From Glossina fuscipes (Eukaryota > Arthropoda > Insecta > Diptera > Glossinidae), in contig NW_023998421.1 of assembly GCF_014805625.2 (NCBI RefSeq), positions 7,385,426 through 7,449,425 on the forward strand: DNA of 64,000 bases. The letters run 5' to 3'. The notes under the pieces were generated by a model. That model saw only the letters and a list, made by a program, of their open reading frames with translations. It was not told where the DNA came from and ran no database searches. The position numbers and the translations under genes were made by a program. Below, piece by piece: positions 47,561 to 57,960 of this stretch (its first letter is position 1; each line of letters starts with the position of its first letter).

Positions 47561-48482
47561 ATAAAATAAAAAAAACAAAAAAAAGAAAACAAAAAACAAT
47601 ATTGTACAACATAAACAATAACACTAGAAAAACATTATGGCAAAGCTTAAGATGTTTAGTTGTATTAAAACGAAAAATTAAAAATTCCGTGTAGTGTAGT
47701 TAACAAATAAATTCACAAAAAGAACAAAAAAAAAAAAAAACTAAGTGAATAATAATTGGCATAATTATACTTAAATAAAAATTGAAAAAAAAAAAAAAAT
47801 ACTACAAGAAAAGCTTTAAGCTTTTTATAAAAAAAAAAAAATTGAATTTCTATGTTTATGTTTTGCTTATACACCAAAATAAAAATTATAAAAATTAACT
47901 TAGTTATACTTTATTTTATATGAAATCTTTAAATTAAATTAATTTAGTCCTTTGAAAATTACGAAACTTTTATTATTTTGAAGCTTTCGAATTTTTACAC
48001 ATTTTTTTAATATACCTTATTTATTTATTTATTTACGTATCAATTTAATAACCGAAAGCATAGTTAAGAACAACAAACAAAAGAATATAACAAAACTGTG
48101 AACTAAAAAGATTGCTAATAATATAAATGGTTTTATTTTTATTTACATTTATTTATTCATTTATTTCATTGTTATTATCATTCGATATTTTGTTTTTACT
48201 TTTGCGATTTTCCATCGAAAGTACCCATTGGCGATTGAAGAAAGTCGGCGATGTCTCAAATCGCGCGTCATTTGACGAGACAAATTGCGAATCGTCTTAT
48301 TTGCAAGATTGCGTTTCAATAAGAAACGACACTTTTCGTTCTTTTTTTCCCGTCATCGTTGAAAAAATAACTATTGTTACGGAATGATCACCATAGAGAG
48401 AAATGGTTCCAGACTACTTGATTTAATAATAAATATAATAAACCTATTTAAACCTGTTAATTAATAGTTTGGAATAAGCCAC

Positions 48483-48545
48483 ACCGAATCTAATAATTTA
48501 GATTTATAGATAAATTAGATTTAGAATCTAATAATTTAGATTCGA
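48483..48545 (+). repeat. Repeated small palindrome
   Basis: The 18-base motif 'aatctaataatttagatt' occurs twice, near 48488 and 48526, separated by an AT-rich spacer that is itself related. Each copy contains inverted arms 'aatctaa' and 'ttagatt', so the tract could form a hairpin or cruciform. Confidence 0.6.
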
Positions 48546-49930
48546 ATAAAGTGAAAAATTGCAAAAATTTGTTACGTACAACAAGCGTACCCGCCAATAT
48601 CGTCAGCGAGGTGCAGATTTTCCTCTACTGTGAAAAATATTCCCGACTTGCAAACTATTTCATACATGTTTATATTCGTAAATATTCCAGACAGCGCAAT
48701 TGTATACATGTTTATTACATGAATAATAATAAAAATGCCCAAACTTTCAAATATGTGAAAAAAAGCACAAAAAAGAAGAACGGAAGAAATTTTCTGATTT
48801 GATTGTGTTGGTGTCTACTCGCAAAAGTGTTGTATGATAGTTTTGTGTGCAGTATGTTGGCATTTAATAAATGTCTTAAGAATGGTGTCCAACGTATTCT
48901 CTTCGCCAATTATAAGAGACAAGTTATTGCACTCTTCTTCTTACGTAAGTGACCTGTGGTGTCTATTGGAAGTAATTGCATAGCGACCTGGACAAACTTG
49001 ATGTTCTAGCCACATTAGGCAAAAATAAATTCACATATGTTGGATGGAACTAATTCAACGTAAGGCCGACCACAGGTGGCTAGTTTAAATACGAACACGT
49101 ATTATTCTGAAATATCTAAATAAACAATTCAAATAAGTGTCGAAACTTAGAACCAGTTCAAAAGAACTGAACGAAGAAGAAGGGTCGCCATCTTTCACAA
49201 ACTTGAAGTAGGACGTGCCCCAGCGTGCAATGTTTCGAATCGATTCATCGACTTATTTTCACGTTTTTAACTGAAAAAGTTTACCACAATTTTAACCGAA
49301 AGGTGACAAGTGGCCACAAGATTTTATGTTGTTTATGTCTTCAGTATTAATAAATTTTCGTTCAGAACTTTAGCCCTTTACAAATGATTGTACATCGACC
49401 ACTTCCAAGATCAAAAAAGAATAATGTTTTAGAGTTATATAGAAAATAATATATCATACAAGTTTTAGTTGATCGTTTTCGATATCGAACAATCAAACGA
49501 TAACAAAACGGTAGCAGCCGTTGTGTGTCGTATGATGTGTGACGTAACCTATATCGCAGGAAAAAACGATTTAACTATGCCGGGCTAAGACGTGCCCCTG
49601 TTTTTATAACGGATTCTGTTATGACGGGCTTCTCTTATGAGAATCTTGAGAATGATTAAAATGCTGTTGTTACTATTATTATTATTATTCAAATAGTGGA
49701 AAATTAGTTACAATGCTTTGTTTATAACAAATTCAGAATGAGAAATGTAAAAATAAAATTAATAAAAACAATTCAATAACAAATCGTAGCAACAGCGACA
49801 GACGCCCAGGGGTTGTAATATAAAATTGCATTTTTTAGGAACTGACGCCATAATCACGCATAAAAACTCAGCGTAGGCGATAGACCTCGCAGTTACTGCG
49901 AATTTGTGGTAGTCTAATAACCCGACAGTT

Positions 49931-50325
49931 TCAGGTTAGCCTTGCCGGAAGGTAAACATCAATGTCACTCAATAAAAATGGTGAATTACACTCACCGGAC
50001 AGCACTTTTATAATAAACGAAACGCCTAGTCTATGTCTACTTTCAGGTTTAGGAAGGTGAATACGCTTCAGATGATTCTCATAGGGAAGCTGCGGTATTG
50101 CCGGATTCTGTGTCAAGCCACGCAATGCAAATTTTGTAAAAACTTTTTGCACACACTCAATCTGATCAAGAGAGCATCGGCAATTCGGCAACCACACCAC
50201 CACGGAACTCTCCAATAGAGGTCTAACAAGTGCGGCGAATAACCTCTTACTCTTAATGTAAGGATCGTTAAATTCGTACGACCAACGTGTAATAAATCTC
50301 AGCAGAGCGGATTCTTTGTTAACGG
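49931..50325 (-). pseudogene. Jockey-like LINE reverse-transcriptase relic
   Basis: A single minus-strand frame of about 130 codons reads ESALLRFITRWSYEFNDPYI, KSKRLFAALVRPLLESSVVV and WLPN, then IECVQKVFTKFALRGL and, after PYENHLKRIHLPKPESRHRL, ECNSPFLLSDIDVYLPARL. The pattern 'LVRPLLE..SVVW.P' followed by 'I..VQ..FT.FALR' is the C-terminal end of the reverse transcriptase and following region in non-LTR elements of the jockey/I type. The catalytic part is missing, so it is dead. A relative is at 9875-10075. A reverse family B copy begins about 110 bases farther along. Confidence 0.8.
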
Positions 50326-50439
50326 AAGGTTGGATCTATAATCCAAAGCTCAATTTAGAATCGAATATAGCCACAAATCCGTGCAGTTCGGATCAGACAA
50401 TCCTTCTGAGTGTTGGATTCCCACTTTCGTTACATGGTT

Positions 50440-51290
50440 ATACTCTACACTACTCGTGGTAAAGAGTATATTAAGTTAGTGCGGACGTACGTAACACTCA
50501 GAAGAGCTTAAGATGGACGTACTTGTTAACATACCGATCGATGCAGAATCATTTTCTAAATCAATCTAAGGCTGTCGGTCCCTATGATATCTGTCCATGT
50601 AATTTGTATTCGAGCTGCAGATCCCAATTTTGATTAAATTTAGCGCAGTGACGTGTTTCGAGCAAGGAACGAACGCTATTGAAAATTGTTCGGATCGGTC
50701 TAAATTTGCGACCACTCCTCATATATCGTCCTGTTCTGAAAACTGGTTACAAGGAAATAAATTGCAATTTTCAAAATTTCTTGGCAAAAGTGGCTAAATA
50801 GTAGTATTTAGGCATTCTAAATTGGTATGAAAACATTGGAATGGCTGGGGTTATTTTTGAATCTCATCTCATATAACAAAAATTATAGTTTATGCGAAAA
50901 AAAGGTATAATTTTCACTGGTTCATCATGAGAATTATATTATCATAGTAATTTAACATAAAAAAATGAACTGTTTATTTTTTGGACCCAACCTTAATAAG
51001 GATTTTAACGAATATTGATTGATTGATCCTTTATAGAGCAGAAAATTATAAGTTGTCATATTCGATGATGAAAATTGGTCCATAATAGTAAATTAACATA
51101 AAAAAGTTTTTGGACCATTTACGCCTATTTCTGAAATTCTGCTCTACGTAAGGATTTCATCAAAGGTGTGGGTTTTTATAGTTAATGTGTAATTTTTGTG
51201 TACGAGTGAACAACTATCCTAGGCGAAATGGTATAGGGTGTGGAGTGATTGGCGTTGCCCCACTATAATGTTATTACTTATTTTGTCCGT
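50440..51290 (-). repeat. Dispersed repeat family B, reverse near full-length copy
   Basis: On the minus strand it starts 'aataagtaataacattatag' and 'ggcaacgccaatcactcc', with 'ataccatttcgcctaggata', passes through 'gaccgatccgaacaatttt', 'tgatctgcagctcgaatac'-like sequence and 'acatggacagatatcat', and ends 'tgcatcgatcggtatgtt' and 'acgtacgtccgcactaactt'. About 850 bases, so slightly longer than the copy at 39826-40535. Confidence 0.75.
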
Positions 51291-52089
51291 TGCTACGGCA
51301 TTTGTTACACTTGTGTTTTTTTGGCAGGCAGTTTCAAGCGACGTGTCGAAACCATTGCAAGTCGATGTTTTCTTTACTGCTTACATATAAATTGCATCCA
51401 ATTTTATCTATGATGTATACAGAACTACCTTTAGATCTTTTTAATGCTTTACTCACTCAGCATCGATGATAGCGGCGTTGTCGTGATAGTCGCTTATAAA
51501 TTGCATAATGAGCCGATTCGTAAAATATAGTTACGAATCTTCTGACATATGAGTTGGAAGTGTATACAAGACATATGCTTATTTACCATAAAATCGAGAA
51601 AGAGTAATGGAAATTAACTGCATTCCATAGCAGATATTTTTCTCTTTAGTCTCATTGCTCATATCTAAAAGAGATTACGAATGTGTACATAAATTGTTAT
51701 TACAGTCACGTGCAAGTTTGCAAACAAATAGTAACGTGCCGTAGACTACAAGTGGTTTGCAATGTTACTATGCCTTGCTAATGCGAATATGCGGAATGCG
51801 GCAAACATTAGTTTTTGGAGTTCTTACTCTTCAAAAAAAAAAAGGAGTTGTTAATTTGCAATAACAAAGAGTTAGCACAAGTCAATAAACGATATAGTGC
51901 GAGCCCTGCTTTCGGTAGCTGCGAAGGCACTGATAATTCGATTTTACCCTATTTACTGATTTAGACAGCAGTAACATATAATATGGAAAGTTTTTGTCGT
52001 TAAAATGAATGCAAGGAATGTGCTACTGTCAATTTATAGCTGTCGATATTGGGTAAAGTCGATGGTAATTTTTATATCCATTACTGAAG

Positions 52090-52410
52090 GATGAGAGAGG
52101 TATATTCATTTTATGAAACTGTTTGCAATGCACAGAAAGCAACTTCAGAGATCCCTTAAAAGTGCATATATTCTGGATAAGCATCAAATTCGGAATCGTT
52201 TTAAGCAGGCCCGTTTGTCCCTCTGTGTAATGTCTGTGTATCGGTATATCGCTATCGACTTCAAATTTGACAAAAGTATTGCAAGCTGTTATACCCAGCT
52301 TGGTATCGAAAATGAGTTAAATCGGTCGAAGGATAGGCCTACAGTAATACGTAAACTGAGAACACCTTTGCTTTTCAAAAGAAATACAAAATTTGAACGT
52401 ATGTTCTATT
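52090..52410 (+). repeat. Dispersed repeat family A copy
   Basis: Contains 'aaagcaacttcagagatccc', 'tattctggataagcatcaaa', 'cccgtttgtccctctgtg', 'tatcgctatcgacttcaaat', 'aaatcggtcgaagg' and 'cttttcaaaagaaatac' in the family order. The plus-strand open frame of 130 codons over it is a by-product of the repeat. Confidence 0.75.
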
Positions 52411-54987
52411 GTAAGTATATAAAATCTTGGCCAGTTCCACATTCGGAATGCATCGAACCATATCCGTCTGTTTGTGTTCGATCAAGTGTACGCCATTTTA
52501 CGTGATAAATAGGTAATGAATGACGCGACACACGTTATCGTAAGATCTTTGGGTTGGTTGGCAATATACCTTCAGGACGTTCTGTCAACTAAGCCGTGTT
52601 TGAAGTGATGGAATAACAAACTATGAATCGAAATTAAAATGCTCCGGTTGGATTCATAAAAGATGGAAAGCGCAGCGTCACTCTCCTTGCAAGATTAATC
52701 TGTAAAATTTGGCACTAGCACGTATGACAGGATGTCAGTCCTTCGGTCAATATTCGCAAAGGCTAAGCTTACCATTCGGGAATAGTCGAAGGAATTATTT
52801 ACCGTATATGATACAAGCGGAGATCCTCTGCGAGAACTACAAGTTAATTATATGTGAGTAGAGATTGATTTGAGTTTTCAAGCCTAACTTAGGCTTAGGA
52901 GCGTTGTGTTGAAGATAAGGAGAATGACAAGTGATTTAATAAGATGTCATTCTTTTTTCTTCTATGTCTCCCCCATGCTCTTGTCCTGTTTTGGAGGCGC
53001 TTCGATTATTTTCCAACCATCGTTTTTCTTAAATTTTTCAATTAATCAGTTTGTTAATGATTTTCATCGCACCATTTGTGTTATTGGTTTTCGTTTTCGA
53101 AGAGAGCCATATACGAATGCGAGCAACTCAATTAATATCGGTGAAGGAGAAAACTTGCTTACATTGAATTTGCCATTAATGCTGTTTTAGGCCTGCTGTT
53201 GTTATCGCAACATTGACCTTAGCTACCACTCAATGATGACATCAAGTTATGCGCAACTTAAGTTTAGAACCACACTTTTAAGCATAGCTTGCGCTTAATT
53301 ATTATAAAAAAATCGAGTCAAGTTGACGATTGCATTTACAATTATTTTAAATACTTAAATAAAAAATAAATAATAACCGTAAGCATATACAATCAAATTA
53401 AATCAAAGTCATTCGCTGAGCATGCGTAACAATCTGTTGGTGATTTATATACTTTATTGCTGACTATTATTTTTTTTCTTTTTTTCTTTTCGTACATTTC
53501 ATTTTCTCCAGACAAAAAACTTGTAGATAAAAACCAGTCTTGTGAGAGAGAAGGGTATAAAATTCGTATACGTTTGAACGATTTAAACGCTTAAACGCTA
53601 TTGCTAATGTTGTGGTTGTTGTTGTGATTGCTGTTGTCATTGTTGACGCCTCCTTCATTGTCGTTAAGCACAGCGCATACTTGCAGTTTACTTTTGTAAT
53701 TTTCCAGAATCAGGTCAAGGTTATAAGACCATAAAAATCGGTACAAAAATTCCTTGATTTTAATTTACAATAAACAAATAACAATACAAACAAACAGCAA
53801 TTACAACAATAACGAATACAAATATTATAAAATACAGTGTTAATGCGCTATTATCTAATCGAAAGCGTTTGCAAAATTACCTGAGGGCGAGAAGAATAAC
53901 ATTTTATAAGATTGCTGCGCGCTACTTGAGGAAAACTTCGACAGATGTGCTTCTGGACTCTTACTCGCCCTTGTTTTTTTAAGAATATTTTCGAACACCT
54001 GTACCTTCAGATACATCATGAGCAAGGATCGTGGAGATTTGAAGGATGCAAAACTTTTTGAATATATCACATGATGAAACGATGACGAACTACAAACGGG
54101 AAGTATTAAGTACTTTTTTTTTTTTTTTTGTATACATGTGCATGTAACACGGTGATGACTGAACACGGCTGGAAAGAGTAGTGAGAGAGATATAGGAAGG
54201 TATCGCAGTTGGGAGTAGTGTGTGCTCGATCGGTGAGCACTCACTGCAGCTGTAACCAAATGTCAGTCATACTGAAAGTATACTGAAAGTATGAAAATAC
54301 TGTTCTCAGGAATCGTTTGTTTAAACCGCTTGATAGCCGCGCTTCTTAACTACTTGGCTAAGCGGTTAGTCAATTAAGTCAACCTAAGACGAAAGTCTTT
54401 TCCTTTGCTAAGCGAACGCAGGCAAAAGTAACGTAAGTTAAAATAAATCAAAACAAATCAAACAAGAGCAAGATAAACGAAGACAAGAAAGCTTTGTTGG
54501 TGCTCATCATTGGACAGTCATCATCTTCAATATGAACATATCGGGCAGTAATTCTGAGGATCGACCTATACACGATTTATTATATATTGTTCGCGGAAAG
54601 TGTTTGAACGACGCTTATTAGCACTTCTGATGTGTAGTTCCTTTATTCACACTACTTTTTTTATACTCAAATAATGGAAGAGATCGGAAATCATGTATTC
54701 ATTAAGGATTGTTTCTTGAAGGGGCAAAAATAACGTATTCTCCATCGAAAACACCACTTCTCGATGGTCTACTGCTAATATTAAACGAAACCGTACGGAC
54801 ACCGTTAATACTGAACACAATTAAGGACCAAAGAAAAATGGATATTTGCACCAGAAAACAACAACAAAATGCTGTAAATCATTCTTACGGATTTATAAGT
54901 GGATTTGTTTGATACGCCTGACATCCTAAAGTTACCAAGAGACAATGTAGCTACTATTTTGCGTTAACATTTTGGCACTAGAAAGCT

Positions 54988-55265
54988 GTGTGGTATGAGT
55001 CGATGGTTATAATGGGAAATTTGCATGAATTCAAGTTCGCATTGCTACCAGCACTACATCTTTCCTCTACCAGTTACTTGTTCGCAAAACTGAAAAGGAG
55101 ACTGAAAAGGAGGAGAAGAAAAGATTTGGATCGAATGATGAGGTCATCACGGGGATTGAAGCGTATTTTCCAAGTGTTGAAAAAGTATTCTATAATAATC
55201 GTAAGGAGAGGGTTAGGAAAGCGTTCTATTGATTGGAACACTTTCGGAAGAGACTATGCGAATGA
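54988..55265 (+). pseudogene. Mariner-type transposase C-terminal relic
   Basis: The first part reads YESMVIMGNLHEFKFALLPA then STSYLFAKLKRRLKRRR, matching the mariner pattern of an H-E-L-F-LLP block followed by the third catalytic Asp region, 'PSDY-LF--LK--L'. The catalytic Asp is lost here (STSY instead of PSDY). After a frame change at about 55124 it continues FGSNDEVITGIEAYFPSVEK, the typical mariner segment 'F.S.DEVI...EAYF', and then hits stops. So it is a truncated, frameshifted, catalytically dead copy. No terminal inverted repeat is identified. A family A copy starts about 70 bases downstream. Confidence 0.8.
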
Positions 55266-55334
55266 AGAAATCCAGATTTTGCTAACAAAAACATTCTTTC
55301 ATGAGAGGTATCGTTATTTTATTCTAATATATAC

Positions 55335-55720
55335 GACATCCAAAAAGGAAACTTCAAGGACCCTATAAAATATATATATCCTTGATCGGCATTAAATTCT
55401 GACTTGCTTAAGCCATGTCTGTCCATGTCTGTGTCTGTGGCTCCTGGATATCGCCATCAAATTTGGTAGAAACATTGGCAGTCTTTGCACACAGGTTACT
55501 ATTGGAGCACAAACACAAGCCCGCAATGAAGCGTAAACTGAACGCAAGTCCGTTTTTATGAACAAATATTTGCTCACTACCCACAAGTTATGAAAGGTAG
55601 ATGGTGGAAATTTACCCCATTTACTTTGCTTTATATTTGTTTAAAAAAATGGAAAACATCGGCCATGCCCACACAAAGTTACTGAAAGTGACTGAATTTT
55701 CTCTTTTCCATTTTTTTGAG
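55335..55720 (+). repeat. Dispersed repeat family A copy
   Basis: Contains 'aaggaaacttcaaggaccc', 'tccttgatcggcattaaat', 'gtctgtccatgtctgtg', 'atatcgccatcaaatttgg', 'agaaacattggcagtc' and 'aatgaagcgtaaactgaac', then the tail 'catcggccatgcccacac'. Confidence 0.75.
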
Positions 55721-55815
55721 GTTTATGCTTATTAATCTAATTAAGGTAAACAAGACAGAATGTTCCAAACTTTTTTGTGCACTCCTGAAGTGAAGACATA
55801 TTACCTGCCCAAAAT

Positions 55816-56090
55816 CGTGTTAATTCTAAAATAAATATGATGGGCACTAGGACTAGATGGATTAATTTTTTCTTAATAATACAAGTGTTATGGGTATCAA
55901 ATAAAAGGTCTTGGTGGGTAGAAGGTGACAAGGTAAGTGCGTTAATTCTAAATTAATTGTGATGGGCGTTAACGCGTAATGGATTAATTTTTTCGTTACA
56001 ATTTGGGAAGCAAATAGCAGCGATTGGAGAGGAGAATGTCAAAAGCTAACCATACTAATCCTAAATTAATTACGGCGGACGACACGATGA
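55816..56090 (+). repeat. Tandem repeat, about 120-bp unit
   Basis: Three successive units start near 55816 ('gtgttaattctaaaataaat'), 55939 ('gcgttaattctaaattaatt') and 56053 ('actaatcctaaattaatt'). The first two share 'atggattaattttttc' about 40 bases in. The third is truncated. This looks like a small, diverged satellite-like array. Confidence 0.75.
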
Positions 56091-56575
56091 AAATAATCAA
56101 AACATTCCGATCCACGCACTATTATCGAATTATGTTCTGTGTATCATAATTTTTTATTATGAACTATCTTGGAATTTAAACCCATAAACAGAACAATGTT
56201 GCTTGGTTGGCGATGATAATCATTACAGCTTCTGTATGTTAATCAGAATTTTACGCTACGCAAGCATAGAAAAAAAAAACAGTACAACCACCCATCTGCT
56301 CGTAAGCCAAGGAATTGATTATGTACATTCAATTACAATGATGAAATCATTTCCAAAGTCATCAATGAAAAGCTAACGCAATTTTCTTTATGGTCTTGGT
56401 ATGGTTCCAATCGCCACTTGGATTTAAACTAACCCTCTAAGTAGTATTCCATAAAATTGTGTAAGGTCTCAGTCATATTGCGCTGCTGATTTTCTTAATG
56501 CTCGTGTTTTTATATCAAAATTAACTCAGACAGTCCAATAACAACACCTGTAGGCACATGGACAAAAAACTTGTC

Positions 56576-56662
56576 AAAGAGAGAAAGCATGCCAGTTGAA
56601 TTTGTATGAGAGACACAAGTACAAAATAAAGAGAGAAAGCATGCCAGTTGAATTTGTATGAG
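56576..56662 (+). repeat. Direct duplication of about 35 bp
   Basis: The segment beginning 'aaagagagaaagcatgccag' and continuing through 'ttgaatttgtatgag' occurs at about 56576 and again at about 56628, a 52-base period with a 17-base spacer. The copies are identical, so the duplication looks recent. Confidence 0.9.
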
Positions 56663-57821
56663 TGAATATATTATGAAAATAAATCAATTATAAATGCAGA
56701 GTAAAAGGTGAAGACTTTACATTCTATAAATTGCTTTCGTATTTACAGTAGTTCTCTTCTTATGTTATGTTATCGACAGTTGTATTTGAGAGAATGTTTA
56801 AAAAGAATTCTGTTAAAGAAAGCAAAAATGTTTAACTTTTATGACTAAAAGAGATTTTACTTCGGGCAGTTTGTTCGAAACTTTCAGATAAGACAACAAA
56901 ACGGGATATTTTCAAAGTCCTATGGATAACGCTTTTGAAATTTGCCAATATCAGGGTATTCTAATTTTCGAGTACATTTACCATGCACGTGCAAATTGTT
57001 TAGATTTCAAAAGTAAGACCGTAGGGTTTCGTCAGATAAATATTCGCTTAAGAAACCTATTAGAAGCTCCGCTTCTTTGACGTTGTATTTCTTTAGTTTA
57101 ATTTACATTTTTAATTAAACTTATTAATAATTATATCACTTGCTCTTTTACATTTACTGTTCCTAACAAATTTTTCCAAATAAGCAAGTCCGGTGTTGCT
57201 GTTGCCCCTTGCAACAGGGCAATGCCGACAAAAGCACCAAAATTTGCTAGAAATCGTCGCGGTAGCTTCGAGAATGATGAGGAAGAAGTACCTGATATAG
57301 AACACAACGCGGGTCAAAAAAAAAAAAGGTTCACATACAACTCCCAGGCAGTTTTTCTTATAAAAATTCTACTGTTTTTGGGTAAACTATATGGTGCAGA
57401 ATATAGTAAAAACGAAAATAAGTCTAGCGTTGAGAGTACGTAGTGTCTGATAAGATTGGGAGGACAATAAAGATTCATTTACTTGGGATGATGGTTACTG
57501 GATTTTAATACTAGAACTATTGATGTTTTGCATAAGCTTCAAATCAAAAGTTATAGATGAAAGTATGGAAAAATTGTGGGCACGTTTCGAAGTTGCTTCA
57601 GTTTCTTCTATACTACGGTACAGCGGGTCATCAGTATCTTTTAGCCGTGGGAATTCAATCGACCAAAAAAGTTTTGTAGCAAATTGTATCGCATTACCCC
57701 ACTTTTTCAACTGTGACGATTTCACAAAAAAGAGGGTTGAAATAATCGCTTTCGGTAAAAATAGGTTTGTGTCGTCGATCTGTTAAACACTAGAATAGGC
57801 AGAAAAAAAAAAAACGATTAC

Positions 57822-57960
57822 TGATTTTTGAAGGCCTTTTCGTATAATTGAAAGTAGACAACAAAGTTTTAGAATATCACATGCGGGATAACTACTTTCT
57901 CGATGATGGAAAATTGGAAAGGATTAAAATTTTGTCCCCCATACTTATAGTGTTACGTTC
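57822..57960 (+). repeat. Dispersed repeat C, copy 2
   Basis: Blocks 'ttttgaaggccttttcgta', 'gaatatcacatgcggg', 'gatggaaaattggaaagg' and 'attaaaattttgtc' align with 36838-36970 in the same order and strand. Confidence 0.6.

Noticed and set aside
52113..52505. Plus-strand open frame of 130 codons
   Set aside because: It coincides with a family A repeat copy and follows the repeat's boxes rather than any protein family.
53855..54259. Minus-strand frame of 134 codons
   Set aside because: Low-complexity Ser/Lys content and a poly-A-derived lysine run, with no recognisable domain or splice partner.
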